Positions 25,343-34,749 of a stretch of 64,000 nt of DNA are shown piece after piece (the first letter of the stretch is position 1; each line of letters begins with the position of its first letter). Below the pieces are notes generated by a model. That model did not search any database and had not been told where the DNA came from. It was given only the letters and a program-made list of their open reading frames with translations. Made by a program: the position numbers and the translations under genes. Origin of the DNA: JAAYJR01 sp964611525 (GTDB taxonomy: Bacteria > Bacteroidota > Bacteroidia > Bacteroidales > Prolixibacteraceae); the NCBI GenBank assembly GCA_964611525.1, contig CAZTAL010000067.1, positions 1-64,000 on the forward strand, written 5' to 3'.

Positions 25343-25586
25343 ATTCAAAAAATTAATCCGGAAAATTATTTAGATTGAAGTTATTATTATCCGGAGAAAA
25401 AATATTTTTTGGACTAAAGTCTTTGTTTGATGCAGTATTCTTAGCCCCGGCATTAATTCTGGAGTATAATATAAATTTATATTAAGCGGGTTTCAGCTCA
25501 AATTATAATACGATTGAAAATAAGATATTTAATTAATTAAGAGTATAAAAATAATAAGAGTTGATAATTTTCCCGGACAACAATGT

Positions 25587-25618
25587 TTTGAAATAAATAA
25601 ATGAAATGATTAATTTTG
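25587..25618 (+). promoter_or_regulatory. Promoter of the RNase P RNA gene
   Basis: TTTG (25587-25590), 20 bases, TAATTTTG (25611-25618): a near-perfect Bacteroidota promoter. The RNA 5' end inferred from helix P1 (25622) falls right after it, which supports both calls. Confidence 0.8.
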
Positions 25619-25621
25619 CAC

Positions 25622-26026
25622 AGGCAGGTCGCTTTATCGTTCCGGCTTAAGCCGGGAAGGAAAGTCCGGGCAACACAGGGCACCGTGCTTCCTAACGGGA
25701 AGATCTCCGAAAGGGGATAGAAGTGTAACAGAAAATAACCACCCTGCATCGACCATATCAGTGTGGGGAACGGGTGAAAAGGCGGGGTAAAAGCCCACCG
25801 GTGATTATGGTGACATAATCAGCCGTACACCTCACGGGTTGTAAAGCCAAGTATATCCTGATGGAACCCGCTGTTGCGGTTCAGCAGAACGGCCCGTTTT
25901 GTTTCCGGCAAGCACAACGGATATCAGGAGGGGTAGGCTGCATGACTCATTCAGCAATGAATGGGCAAGATAAATGATAAAGGTTCCCGTTTACGGGGAT
26001 ACAGAACCCGGCTTACAGACCTGCCT
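25622..26026 (+). ncRNA. rnpB: RNase P RNA, bacterial class A
   Basis: This is the catalytic RNA of RNase P, which trims tRNA 5' ends. Helix P1 pairs AGGCAGGTC (25622-25630) with GACCTGCCT (26018-26026). The conserved core is present: GGAAGGAAAGTCCGGGC near 25658-25675, ACAGAAAATAACC near 25729, and GGTGAAAAGGCGGGGTAAAAGCCCACCG near 25772. The 3' portion AACCCGGCTTACAGACC is also present. Length is about 405 nucleotides. A terminator follows at 26070. Confidence 0.96.
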
Positions 26027-26069
26027 TTTTTATATCTGTTAAGATGGTTACATTTACCGGAAAATATAT

Positions 26070-26097
26070 GCAGCCCGGCTTACGGGCCTGCTTTTTT
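26070..26097 (+). terminator. Terminator after rnpB
   Basis: A hairpin with GCAG-CCCG / CGGG-CCTGC arms (26070-26091, one bulged base) is followed by TTTTTT. It may also help end the convergent cysNC transcript. Confidence 0.8.
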
Positions 26098-26176
26098 GTA
26101 TCCTTTTAATATATTTCCCCTGCAAAAGATGCTTTCGATTAAGAATGTCGGCCGCTTTACTTGCAGAAAAGAGAAC

Positions 26177-28096
26177 TTAGCCAACCGGAAAGATTTTTTT
26201 CTCAGCTAAATATTCAATAATTTTTTCTGTATTAGGATCGGATTTTTCGGGTTTTAAGTTCATAACAGCATTTTCAGGTTTTTCCCACGGTTCGTCCACG
26301 CCGGGCATATGACGGATATAGCCCTTCCCCGATTCCCTGTAGAGTTTGGGTTTGTTTTTTCTACAGTATTCCAGGCTTGCATCCATATGTATCAAATGGA
26401 ATCTTTCCTTTCCTATAATCTGTGCGCACTGTTGCCGGATATTTTCACGCGGTGAGATGAATGAACAAATGACAATGATGCCCTGGTCGTTAAGGATTTT
26501 AGCGATATGTGCTACCCTGCGCAAGTGCTCGGTGCGGTCGGAAGGAGAGAAGTCAAGCTCACGCGAGAGGCCGGAACGTATAGTGCTGCCGTCCAGCAGA
26601 ACAACAGTAGCACCCAATTGGAAAAGCCTCTTTTCGAGAGAGAATGCTAAGCGGTTTTTCCCCGATCCGTGGAGTCCTGTGATCCATATTGTTGCAGCTT
26701 TTTGATTGTACCTTTTGCTGTATTCGTTTTGAGATATAAGTCCGATGCCGCTTTCAATCTTTTCTATTTCCTTTTCAGTAATTCTGGAGGGAAGTTCATC
26801 AGCACTCATCTTGTCGAGAATCATTCCTACTGCAACAGTATTATTAGATACGGGATCAATAAGAATGAAGGATCCGGTACTCTTATTTTTTATATAAGGA
26901 TCAAAAAACAGAGGTTTGGCTGTTGTGATAACAGCACGTCCTATTTCATTAAGATAGAGTTTTTCTATTGGAATTTTTTTAAGGTTATTTACATCTACTT
27001 TATACCGTATAATGTCAATACGCGCACGTGTGGTATTGGTTGTATGTTTAAGGAAGAATTGGGTGGAATTATCCATTGGCTCTTCATCCATCCATACGAG
27101 CATTGCTTCGAAGTGGCGCTCACTGCGTGGCAGATTATCAGGATCAACCAGCATTTCTCCCCTTGAAATATCGATTTCGTCTTCTAGTTCGAGTGTGATT
27201 GCCTGGGGCGGAAAAGCCTGTTCGAAATTTCCATCGTATGTGGGGATGCTTTTAACTTTTGATACTTTACGTGAAGGAAGGGTCATTAATGTATCACCGG
27301 GTTTGACAATACCTGAGGCTATTTTTCCCGCGAAACCCCGGAAATTGGGGTGCGGTCGTAATACATACTGAACAGGGAAACGAAAATCATCATAGTTGCG
27401 ATCGCTGCTGACATGTATTGTTTCAAGGAATTCAAGCATGCTTTTCCCATGGTACCATGGAGTGTTATGAGATAACTCCACAACGTTGTCGCCTTTGAGT
27501 GCTGAAAGAGGTATAAAATTCACGTCAGGAATATAAAGTTGTGTCACGAACTCCGAATAATCGTAACAGATATTATCAAATACTTTTTGATCATAATTTA
27601 CCAGGTCCATTTTATTCACAGCCAGCACCACATGTTTTATTCCCAGTAGAGAAACAAGGTATGTATGCCTACGGGTCTGGGTAATAACTCCTTTTGTTGC
27701 ATCTATGAGTATTATTGCAAGGTTTGCGGTAGAACCTCCGGTTATCATATTTCGCGTGTACTGTTCATGTCCCGGTGTGTCAGCAATAATAAATTTTCTT
27801 TTCGCTGTGGAAAAATAGCGGTAAGCGACATCTATAGTTATACCCTGCTCCCGCTCAGCTTTCAACCCGTCCAGCAGAAGTGCATAATCAATATCTTTCC
27901 CTGCATGTCCCGTACGTTTACTATCCCGTTCAAGTGCCAACAACTGGTCTTCGTATAATATTTTACTATCGAACATGAGTCGGCCTATAAGAGTAGATTT
28001 CCCATCATCCACCGATCCTGCAGTAAGTAAACGGAGGAGGTCCTTTTGCTGGTCCTGGTCAAGGAATTGTTTTATATCAGAATAAGTGTTTCCCAT
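26177..28096 (-). CDS. cysNC: Sulfate adenylyltransferase subunit 1 / adenylylsulfate kinase fusion
   Basis: A 639-residue fusion. The first part is CysN, the GTPase that drives ATP sulfurylase: P-loop GSVDDGKS at 27-34, DTPGHEQYTRNM and NKMD. The rest (about 465-639) is APS-kinase-like and keeps DRTEHLRRVAHIAKIL, ICSFISPR and GVDEPWEKPENA. The kinase P-loop reads GLHGSGKN (474-481), so the Ser/Thr after Lys480 is Asn. The LDGDNVR motif reads LDGSTIR. These changes make kinase activity uncertain. The gene follows cysD by 84 bases. Confidence 0.92.
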   Translation of the reverse strand: MGNTYSDIKQFLDQDQQKDLLRLLTAGSVDDGKSTLIGRLMFDSKILYEDQLLALERDSKRTGHAGKDIDYALLLDGLKAEREQGITIDVAYRYFSTAKRKFIIADTPGHEQYTRNMITGGSTANLAIILIDATKGVITQTRRHTYLVSLLGIKHVVLAVNKMDLVNYDQKVFDNICYDYSEFVTQLYIPDVNFIPLSALKGDNVVELSHNTPWYHGKSMLEFLETIHVSSDRNYDDFRFPVQYVLRPHPNFRGFAGKIASGIVKPGDTLMTLPSRKVSKVKSIPTYDGNFEQAFPPQAITLELEDEIDISRGEMLVDPDNLPRSERHFEAMLVWMDEEPMDNSTQFFLKHTTNTTRARIDIIRYKVDVNNLKKIPIEKLYLNEIGRAVITTAKPLFFDPYIKNKSTGSFILIDPVSNNTVAVGMILDKMSADELPSRITEKEIEKIESGIGLISQNEYSKRYNQKAATIWITGLHGSGKNRLAFSLEKRLFQLGATVVLLDGSTIRSGLSRELDFSPSDRTEHLRRVAHIAKILNDQGIIVICSFISPRENIRQQCAQIIGKERFHLIHMDASLEYCRKNKPKLYRESGKGYIRHMPGVDEPWEKPENAVMNLKPEKSDPNTEKIIEYLAEKKIFPVG

Positions 28097-28180
28097 GTTT
28101 TGGTGTTTATGCTTCTGAGATGGTTTTATTTTGTTGCAGGTATACCGGATAAATACGGCTTTCTCCCGAATAGTGATAAG

Positions 28181-29089
28181 CTAAAAGTATCCTTCCCGCT
28201 TTTTTTGTTCCATGCTTGCATCCTGGTCAAAGTCTATTACGCGTGTAGTTCGTTCTGATCTTGTAACGGTCATCATTTCCTCCACTATTTTTTCAATTGT
28301 GTCAGCATCAGATTCCACCGCTCCGGTAAGAGGGTAGCATCCAAGTGTCCGGAACCGTACTTTCCGCATTTCTGCTTTTTTGGCCATTTTTTTCGGCATA
28401 CGGTCATCGTCTACAAGGATCAGATTTCCGTCTATATCAACGATGAAACGCTTTTTTGCAAAATAGAGAGGGACAATAGGTATATTTTCAAGCCGGATAT
28501 ACTGCCATATATCAAGTTCAGTCCAGTTACTCAGTGGAAAAATTCTTATCGATTCCCCTTTATGAACCCATGTGTTATAAATATCCCATAATTCCGGCCG
28601 CTGATTTTTGGGGTTCCACTGATGGAACTTATCGCGGAATGAAAAAATACGTTCCTTGGCACGTGATTTTTCTTCGTCGCGCCGTGCACCTCCAAAGGCT
28701 GCATCAAACTTATATTTATTTAGTCCTTCCAGCAGAGCTTCAGTTTTCATAACGTCTGTATGCACTTTACTCCCATGGGTGAAAGGACCGATTCCGCTTT
28801 CATATCCTTTTTTATTGTAATGTACGATAAGGTCCCATCCTTTTTCTTTAGCGTAGTTATCCCGGAATTCTATCATTTCACGGAATTTCCATTTAGAATC
28901 GATATGCATAAGCGGAAAAGGCACTTTGCCTGGATAAAAAGCTTTTTCGGCCAGACGAACCATCACTGATGAATCTTTGCCAATAGAATATAGCATTACA
29001 GGATTTTCAAATTCGGCTGCAACTTCACGTATAATGTGAATGGATTCTGCCTCAAGTTCCTTTAAATTTGTTAAACTATATTTCTTCAT
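28181..29089 (-). CDS. cysD: Sulfate adenylyltransferase subunit 2
   Basis: CysD makes adenylyl sulfate from ATP and sulfate with CysN. From the ATG at 29089 the product has 302 residues, the usual length. Motifs are YSIGKDSSVMVRL (PP-loop), FPLMHIDSKWKFREMIEFRD, FGGARRDEEKSRAKERIFSFRD and FPLSNWTELDIWQYI. A longer frame starting at 29131 adds 14 non-conserved residues; the ATG at 29089 has a GGAACA sequence upstream. It sits between a SLC13 transporter and cysNC. Confidence 0.95.
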   Translation of the reverse strand: MKKYSLTNLKELEAESIHIIREVAAEFENPVMLYSIGKDSSVMVRLAEKAFYPGKVPFPLMHIDSKWKFREMIEFRDNYAKEKGWDLIVHYNKKGYESGIGPFTHGSKVHTDVMKTEALLEGLNKYKFDAAFGGARRDEEKSRAKERIFSFRDKFHQWNPKNQRPELWDIYNTWVHKGESIRIFPLSNWTELDIWQYIRLENIPIVPLYFAKKRFIVDIDGNLILVDDDRMPKKMAKKAEMRKVRFRTLGCYPLTGAVESDADTIEKIVEEMMTVTRSERTTRVIDFDQDASMEQKKREGYF

Positions 29090-29194
29090 TGATCTGTTCC
29101 AAGAATTTTTAAAATATCTGGATAAAGGCAAAGATAAGCTTTTTATTGCAACTCCTTTTTATTTACTGTCGGAGTTAAAGAATAATATTATTAA

Positions 29195-31000
29195 TTAGAA
29201 ATTCCAGAATAATGGAATCAAAAGTATGGAAAGGATAAATGCCAGTAAATTCAGGGGCAGGCCGATTTTGAGATAATTAGTGAATTTATAATTCCCGATT
29301 CCCTGTACTATTAAATTTGTTTGATAACCTATAGGTGTTGCAAAACTGGCAGAAGCAGCAATAGCAATAGCAACAAAAAATGGTTTCGGATCTATGCCCA
29401 TTTGTTGGGCAGCAGCCAGTGCAATAGGAAAAATAAGTGCCGCTGCTGCGTTGTTGGTTATTATTTCCGTGAAAATAGTGGTTAAAATATAAAGGGCTGC
29501 CAGTACCCCGATAGGACCAAAGGCTCTTGCAAAATTGATCGTTGTGCGTGCGAGCGATTCGGCAGCTCCTGAGTTCTGCATAGCTTTACTTATAGCAAAT
29601 GCGGATGCAATTGTAATAAGCACATCCCAACTTATCGCTTTAGTGTATTGTTGATGCGGCATGATTTTTATCCAGATCAGAAATATTGCAGCAAGAGACG
29701 CAAAGAAAAACATATCAAGTGTAACCCCCGAAGGCGATTGTAAATATTGTCCTAAAGTGCCGCCGGTGATCATCAGTAACAGTATGATAAAGGCGAGCCA
29801 TTTTTTCCAGAAACTTCCTGTGGTGTGGTAATCACGTATATATGAGGTTAAATAAAAAATTTTGGATTCTCCCCAGTTTTGTATGAATTTATCAGTTGTT
29901 AACAGAACAAGGTTGTCCCCTGCTTTCAGTTTAAGCTTGTTGATATTTGAAGTTATACGTTCACCGTTACGGTGGATAGCCAAAACCACAGCTTCATAAT
30001 GTTCGAAGAAATTAAATTCAGTTATTGTTTTTTTTAAGCCGGGGAATCGTGGAGAAATAACCGCTTCATATTGTTTGAGTTGACCCTTAGGCACATTTTG
30101 TATCAGTTCAATACCGCTTAAGTGTAGGTTATCATTTGAAAGTATAAAGTTCAGTCTGTCCGATTTCCCTGCAAGCAAAAGTTTATCTCCTGGCATTAGC
30201 TTGAAGGTTCCTTTTTGGGTGTCAATGGCTTCTCCCTTGCGCTCGATACATTTAACAATCAGATTTTTCAGCTCCTTCAGTCGCCCGTTTTTAATTTGAT
30301 GCCCGATATAATTGCTATTTGCGGGAATAATAACATTGTAATTGTAGTCTTTATAATCAATTGTGTTTTTAGTATTAAAAATAACCTTCTTTCCCGGAAG
30401 CAACTTATTTCCCAGGATCATCATGTATATTGTTCCGGTAATTGCAATGAAGATCCCGACTTTACCTAGCTCGAACATGCTAAAACCCTTATATCCGTTT
30501 TCAAGAATCAAACCATGAACAACAAGGTTGGTGGAAGTGCCTATCAGCGTACACATTCCGCCTAAAATAGTAGCGTAGGATAATGGTATTAAAAATTTTT
30601 TAGCCGAGAGGTTAAGTTTTTCAGTCCAATTTTTTATTATCGGTGCAAAGATAATAACGACAGGGGTATTATTTAAAAAAGCGGAAAGGACTGATACCGG
30701 CAACATGATGCGTGGTATAAGAAAGGCCATTCTTCCTCTTTTACGTGGAAGGTAGGTTTGAGCTACACGGCTGAGTACTCCGGATTTTCTGATACCTTCG
30801 CTTACCAAAAACAGCATGCCTACAGTTATCATTCCTTTATTGGAAAAGCCGGAAAGCATTTCATGGTTTGATATAGTACCGGTGACTGTAAGTATTGCAG
30901 CAGCAGAAAAAAATACGAGTCCCGGACGCATAATTTCTCTAGCAAGAACAATAATCGTTAAGAAAATTACTGCCACTACAATATATCCATCGAGAGTCAT
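29195..31000 (-). CDS. SLC13-family permease with TrkA-C domains, probable sulfate transporter
   Basis: The 601-residue membrane protein has about 11-12 predicted membrane segments. They are split by a cytoplasmic part (about 210-385) holding two TrkA-C-like domains (GRLKELKNLIVKCIERKGEAI; PRFPGLKKTITEFNFFEHYEAVVLAI). Both halves contain SLC13/DASS signatures such as FLNNTPVVIIFAPI, GTSTNLVVHG and ITNNAAAALIFPIALAA. Located just upstream of cysD and cysNC on the same strand, it most likely imports sulfate. Substrate is inferred from context only. Confidence 0.85.
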   Translation of the reverse strand: MTLDGYIVVAVIFLTIIVLAREIMRPGLVFFSAAAILTVTGTISNHEMLSGFSNKGMITVGMLFLVSEGIRKSGVLSRVAQTYLPRKRGRMAFLIPRIMLPVSVLSAFLNNTPVVIIFAPIIKNWTEKLNLSAKKFLIPLSYATILGGMCTLIGTSTNLVVHGLILENGYKGFSMFELGKVGIFIAITGTIYMMILGNKLLPGKKVIFNTKNTIDYKDYNYNVIIPANSNYIGHQIKNGRLKELKNLIVKCIERKGEAIDTQKGTFKLMPGDKLLLAGKSDRLNFILSNDNLHLSGIELIQNVPKGQLKQYEAVISPRFPGLKKTITEFNFFEHYEAVVLAIHRNGERITSNINKLKLKAGDNLVLLTTDKFIQNWGESKIFYLTSYIRDYHTTGSFWKKWLAFIILLLMITGGTLGQYLQSPSGVTLDMFFFASLAAIFLIWIKIMPHQQYTKAISWDVLITIASAFAISKAMQNSGAAESLARTTINFARAFGPIGVLAALYILTTIFTEIITNNAAAALIFPIALAAAQQMGIDPKPFFVAIAIAASASFATPIGYQTNLIVQGIGNYKFTNYLKIGLPLNLLAFILSILLIPLFWNF

Positions 31001-31324
31001 TAAATGAATAATGATTTAATATGTTTCATTTGTCTTAATGCAGTTTGTGATAAATTGAATTAATCGTTGATGTAAACACTTATATCTTTATATCTGTATC
31101 AATGTAGCCGTTTCATCTCATTATAATTGTTTATTTTAATGGTATGAGATGGAACTCGTCATTTATAATGTTTCTCCTGTGTGAACGATAGTACATGACT
31201 CGTTTCATCTAATCAATTTATCAAACTTAGTAAGATTCAAAGCTAAATAATAAATGTTAAACCTAAAATCTTTTTGGTGTATACTTTACTATAAAGAGTA
31301 ATGGAATTTTTATGATGCAAAGTA
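31001..31324. other. Intergenic region with hairpin between HK and SLC13 genes
   Basis: About 324 bases without a gene. A hairpin with arms GTTTCATCTCAT (31110-31121) and ATGAGATGGAAC (31144-31155) pairs over 12 bp including one G-U, with no T-run. A further CGTTTCATCTAATC occurs at about 31200. It could be a regulatory site for the sulfate operon or a read-through structure after the kinase gene. Confidence 0.4.
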
Positions 31325-33406
31325 TTAACTTACTACCCGGAGATAACCACGACCTTCTTTGAATGGCAGGGAAAATTGTATAGTTGTTCCTTTATCAGGT
31401 TCTGTCGACAGACTGAGTTCACCACCAAGCAGGTTCACATAGTGCTGGGCGATAGGTAAACCTATTCCGGATCCAGAGGTTGTGTCGTTAATTTCGTTTT
31501 TTACCCTGTAGAAGCGACTGAAAATATTTTGTAATTCCTCTTTGGGGATTCCTATACCCGTATCGGAGATTATAAATTTAACCTCTTCGTTACGGAGCAT
31601 TTCATATCCCACATTAATTTCGCCTTTTAAAGTGTATTTTACGGCATTATCAACCAATATTTGTAATGATTCTTTTAACATTCGAGCATCGGTAATAAAA
31701 CCGAAAGATGAATTAGGGACGTCAAGATTAAGGTTTATTTTCACCTGTCTCCTGTCCGGAATTAGTGGTTTGTATTGATTGTAGATATCACGCATTAACG
31801 GATTAATTTCACAGAAGTTGAATGATATGTCCACTGAATCAGTTTCAATCTTTGAGAGGTGGATTGTATTATTGATCATATTCAGGAGTTGAGTTCCGTT
31901 TTGTGAAATAGCATCGGAAAGCTCTGTTTTTTCCGATTTACCCAGATTCCCTTCTGTGAGCATTCGTGTAAAGTTAGTAATGATATTAAGTGGGGTTCGG
32001 ATTTCGTGAGACAGGTTGGTCAGGAAAACAGACTTAAGCCTGTCGCTTTCTTCGGCCTTCTTTTTAGCTCTTTCCAAATTAAACTCTGCATTTTTACGGC
32101 GTGTAATGTCCCTGGCTACTGAAATTACCGACCTGGTATTTAATTTTGCCAGACGCATCTCAAAAAGATAGGTGCCGTGATGTGTTTTTAATGAATATTC
32201 TATTGTTTCAAGAGAGTTATTTTTGATGCAGCTATTAATGCATTGATGTATCTTTTCGGCCATATTTCGGGGGAATCCGACGTCATAAATGCTGTTACCA
32301 ACAATATTGACATCTTCTAACTTGAAAAGGTCACTCTCCTTAATTACGAAATCCTCATATATGCCATCTTTGCCGATAACAAAAAACATGTCAGGAATGG
32401 CTTCCAGTAAGACTTTATAGCGTTTTTTAGCTGTTTCAAGTTCAGATATTTTTTTCTTTGATTTTGTAATGTCTTCCAAAATAACAAAGTAAGTATTGTA
32501 ATTTGGATTTAGTATATGGAATTTATACCATCTTTCCAATTTCCTTAAATTAATTTCCTTTGTACTTTGGTTACTAAAAAGCAGAATCTTATTTAAATCA
32601 AAATGATCTTTGAATATTAGTTCAAAAATGAAATTGGCTTCCTGGTTTTTCACTTCATACAGGTTGATTTTAAACTCCGACTCAAAAGCATTGTTAACTT
32701 TTTCAATTATTAATTTTATTACATTGCCTTCTGTGTCATGTTCAGCTTTAATTTCCGCAACAGGGAATTCTGAATTCCTAAATACTTTCGAAACACTTTG
32801 GTGTAATGATCTTAATTGATCAGAAAATATTTCAGCCGATTTCCTGTATTTATTTCTCAGAATGAAGGTACCTGTAAATAATAGCAGAAAAGCAACTATA
32901 GGATGTGTAAAAATAGAATCGGCAGATAAAAATGAATCAAATAAACTGTTTGCTTTTTGTAAATGAGCTACCAGGGTAAAAAATGCAATAATAAAATAGA
33001 AGATAATTTTTGAATCGGATGTAGCAAAGTACATGAGAAAAAATGCTCCTGCCAGTAACCACCATGTTGAGTAATAAATTGTTTCAGCAAGGGGAGTATG
33101 TTGAGAAAAATCTGAAATATAATAGGCATAAATAAAGACTGGTACTGTATAAAAAGTATTAAGAACACAGTCGGTCTTGCTGTTCAGAAGACAAGTCAAA
33201 GCCAGAATAGCAACCGCTATCATCCCGATATCGCATAGTAAACAATCATTGGCAGAACTGCCCAAAAGGCCGAAAAGCAAGTTGAGAGTGGTCGCAAGAA
33301 GCACCAATACCACGACTATCAGCATTTCAAAAAGCCTTTTTTTATCAGTTTCTGAACTTTCGGTCCACAACTTTTCGGAAATAATATTGTATAAATTTTT
33401 ACTCAA
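31325..33406 (-). CDS. Membrane-bound PAS sensor histidine kinase
   Basis: The 693-residue sensor kinase has about six hydrophobic segments in residues 25-185. A PAS-like region and a second PAS domain (about 330-440, LEAIPDMFFVIGKDGIYEDF) follow. HisKA has FLTNLSHEIRTPLN with phospho-His467, and the ATPase domain has ILVDNAVKYT, DTGIGIP and GSGIGLPIAQHYV. It has no receiver domain, and no response regulator is adjacent, so it is an orphan here. A hairpin and direct repeats lie upstream. Confidence 0.9.
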   Translation of the reverse strand: MSKNLYNIISEKLWTESSETDKKRLFEMLIVVVLVLLATTLNLLFGLLGSSANDCLLCDIGMIAVAILALTCLLNSKTDCVLNTFYTVPVFIYAYYISDFSQHTPLAETIYYSTWWLLAGAFFLMYFATSDSKIIFYFIIAFFTLVAHLQKANSLFDSFLSADSIFTHPIVAFLLLFTGTFILRNKYRKSAEIFSDQLRSLHQSVSKVFRNSEFPVAEIKAEHDTEGNVIKLIIEKVNNAFESEFKINLYEVKNQEANFIFELIFKDHFDLNKILLFSNQSTKEINLRKLERWYKFHILNPNYNTYFVILEDITKSKKKISELETAKKRYKVLLEAIPDMFFVIGKDGIYEDFVIKESDLFKLEDVNIVGNSIYDVGFPRNMAEKIHQCINSCIKNNSLETIEYSLKTHHGTYLFEMRLAKLNTRSVISVARDITRRKNAEFNLERAKKKAEESDRLKSVFLTNLSHEIRTPLNIITNFTRMLTEGNLGKSEKTELSDAISQNGTQLLNMINNTIHLSKIETDSVDISFNFCEINPLMRDIYNQYKPLIPDRRQVKINLNLDVPNSSFGFITDARMLKESLQILVDNAVKYTLKGEINVGYEMLRNEEVKFIISDTGIGIPKEELQNIFSRFYRVKNEINDTTSGSGIGLPIAQHYVNLLGGELSLSTEPDKGTTIQFSLPFKEGRGYLRVVS

Positions 33407-33748
33407 GGAGTTAAAAATAACTATAATCGGTAATAATGTAATAAAAAATATTTTAAAAATATAAAGAGGCCGGTCTAAAAAGGCGCTTCGCGCCCTATTT
33501 AGACAAATTTATAAAATTTATTAAACTTATATTTAGACAGTTATAAAATAACATAAGGTATTAATCAATAAAAGTTTTAGTTTTTATACTGAACTCATAC
33601 AAGGACTCCTTATACAGTAGTATCAGTTAGGGACTTTATGGATAAACTATTTTAAACGCCTGAATGTTAATAACAAGCACAAAAGAATAATGTTAAAACC
33701 TTTTTCCCTTGTATATTTTGTATTATTTTTGAATCAAATAAGATAGGT
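33407..33748. other. Divergent intergenic region upstream of the membrane kinase
   Basis: About 342 AT-rich bases. It holds the hairpin at 33473-33504 and two direct copies of TATTTAGACA (near 33497 and 33529). It also has a -7-like TATTTTTG (33724-33731, plus strand) shortly before the FtsB-like gene. Confidence 0.45.
33473..33504 (-). terminator. Two-part hairpin upstream of the membrane kinase gene
   Basis: Outer arms GTCTAAA (33473-33479) and TTTAGAC (33498-33504) enclose inner arms GGCGC (33482-33486) and GCGCC (33490-33494). On the minus strand the inner stem is followed by TTTTT, resembling a terminator in the kinase leader. Confidence 0.5.
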
Positions 33749-34060
33749 ATGGGAAGTAATAATTCCAAAAAGCACAAATGGTATAAAATATTTGTCAATA
33801 AATATGTGATTGCCACCTTTTTATTTATGGCATGGATTATTTTTTTTGACGAGCACAGTTTTATGGGGCATCAGAAAAATAAAGAACGATTAAGTGAGTT
33901 AAAAGCACAAAGGGAATATTATATTGAACGAATCGCTATTGACCGGAAAAAACTTAAAGATCTTAATGCAGGGAGAGAGCAACTAGAAAGATTTGCAAGG
34001 GAGCAATATTTCATGTCAAAACCTGATGAAGATGTATTTATTATATCTGACGAAGAATAA
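33749..34060 (+). CDS. Septum formation initiator family protein (FtsB/DivIC-like)
   Basis: A 103-residue single-pass membrane protein with a short cytoplasmic end, a membrane segment (about 16-32, NKYVIATFLFMAWIIFFDE) and a coiled coil (about 38-75). It ends with ARE-QYFMSKPDEDVF, typical of FtsB/DivIC proteins of the divisome. It is followed 92 bases later by the yqgE-like gene. Confidence 0.85.
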   Translation: MGSNNSKKHKWYKIFVNKYVIATFLFMAWIIFFDEHSFMGHQKNKERLSELKAQREYYIERIAIDRKKLKDLNAGREQLERFAREQYFMSKPDEDVFIISDEE

Positions 34061-34152
34061 TATACCTCCTTCCTCTGAAAAAATTTTCGCATAATTTTTG
34101 TAATGTATTAAGCAGTTGTTTGAGGAATTAATGAAATTTCTTATATTGCTTT

Positions 34153-34749
34153 ATGGTTATGAAAGATAATTTAGACATATTTAAGATCAAGACCAACAAT
34201 ATTTCGCCACAAAAAGGGCGTATACTTATTGCTGAGCCATTTCTGCCAGGCAACTTTTTTAACCGTTCGGTAATACTTTTGGTTGCTTACAGCGGTAAAG
34301 GAGCAGTGGGTTTTATTCTTAATAAAAAGGTTGACCTTGGTATTCATGATATATTGCCGGGCTTTCCGGAATTTGAAGGAGATGTTTATCTGGGAGGGCC
34401 TGTGGCAACAGATTCTGTATATTTTATTCATAAATTGGGTAAAAAATTACCCGGTAGTATTCCGGTGCTGGGAAATTTATATTGGGGAGGTGATTTTGAT
34501 ATACTCAAACAGCAAATTACCGCCGGCCTTATAAATTCTGCTGATATACGTTTTTTTGTTGGTTATTCCGGATGGGATTCCGGTCAGTTGGAAAGAGAAA
34601 TTAAAGAAGATTCGTGGCTAGTAAACGATGTAGATGAGGAAACTGTAATGCGTGACCTACAGGAGACATCGTGGGCAGAATTTGTAAAAAAGGTCGGACG
34701 TCGCTATACAATGTGGGAGAATTTCCCGGAAAATCCCACAATGAATTAG
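34153..34749 (+). CDS. YqgE/AlgH family protein
   Basis: The 198-residue protein has the family signature GRILIAEPFLPGNFFNRSVILLV and KGAVGFILNKK near the start. YLGGPVATDSVYFIHKLG and FVGYSGWDSGQLEREIKEDSW follow later. The biochemical role of this conserved family is not established. A start at the third codon (ATG 34159) is also possible. Its end overlaps the convergent aminotransferase by 4 bases. Confidence 0.92.
   Translation: MVMKDNLDIFKIKTNNISPQKGRILIAEPFLPGNFFNRSVILLVAYSGKGAVGFILNKKVDLGIHDILPGFPEFEGDVYLGGPVATDSVYFIHKLGKKLPGSIPVLGNLYWGGDFDILKQQITAGLINSADIRFFVGYSGWDSGQLEREIKEDSWLVNDVDEETVMRDLQETSWAEFVKKVGRRYTMWENFPENPTMN

Noticed and set aside
26669..27166. A 165-codon plus-strand open frame within cysNC
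   Set aside because: It is the shadow of the conserved CysN coding sequence and has no plausible protein features.
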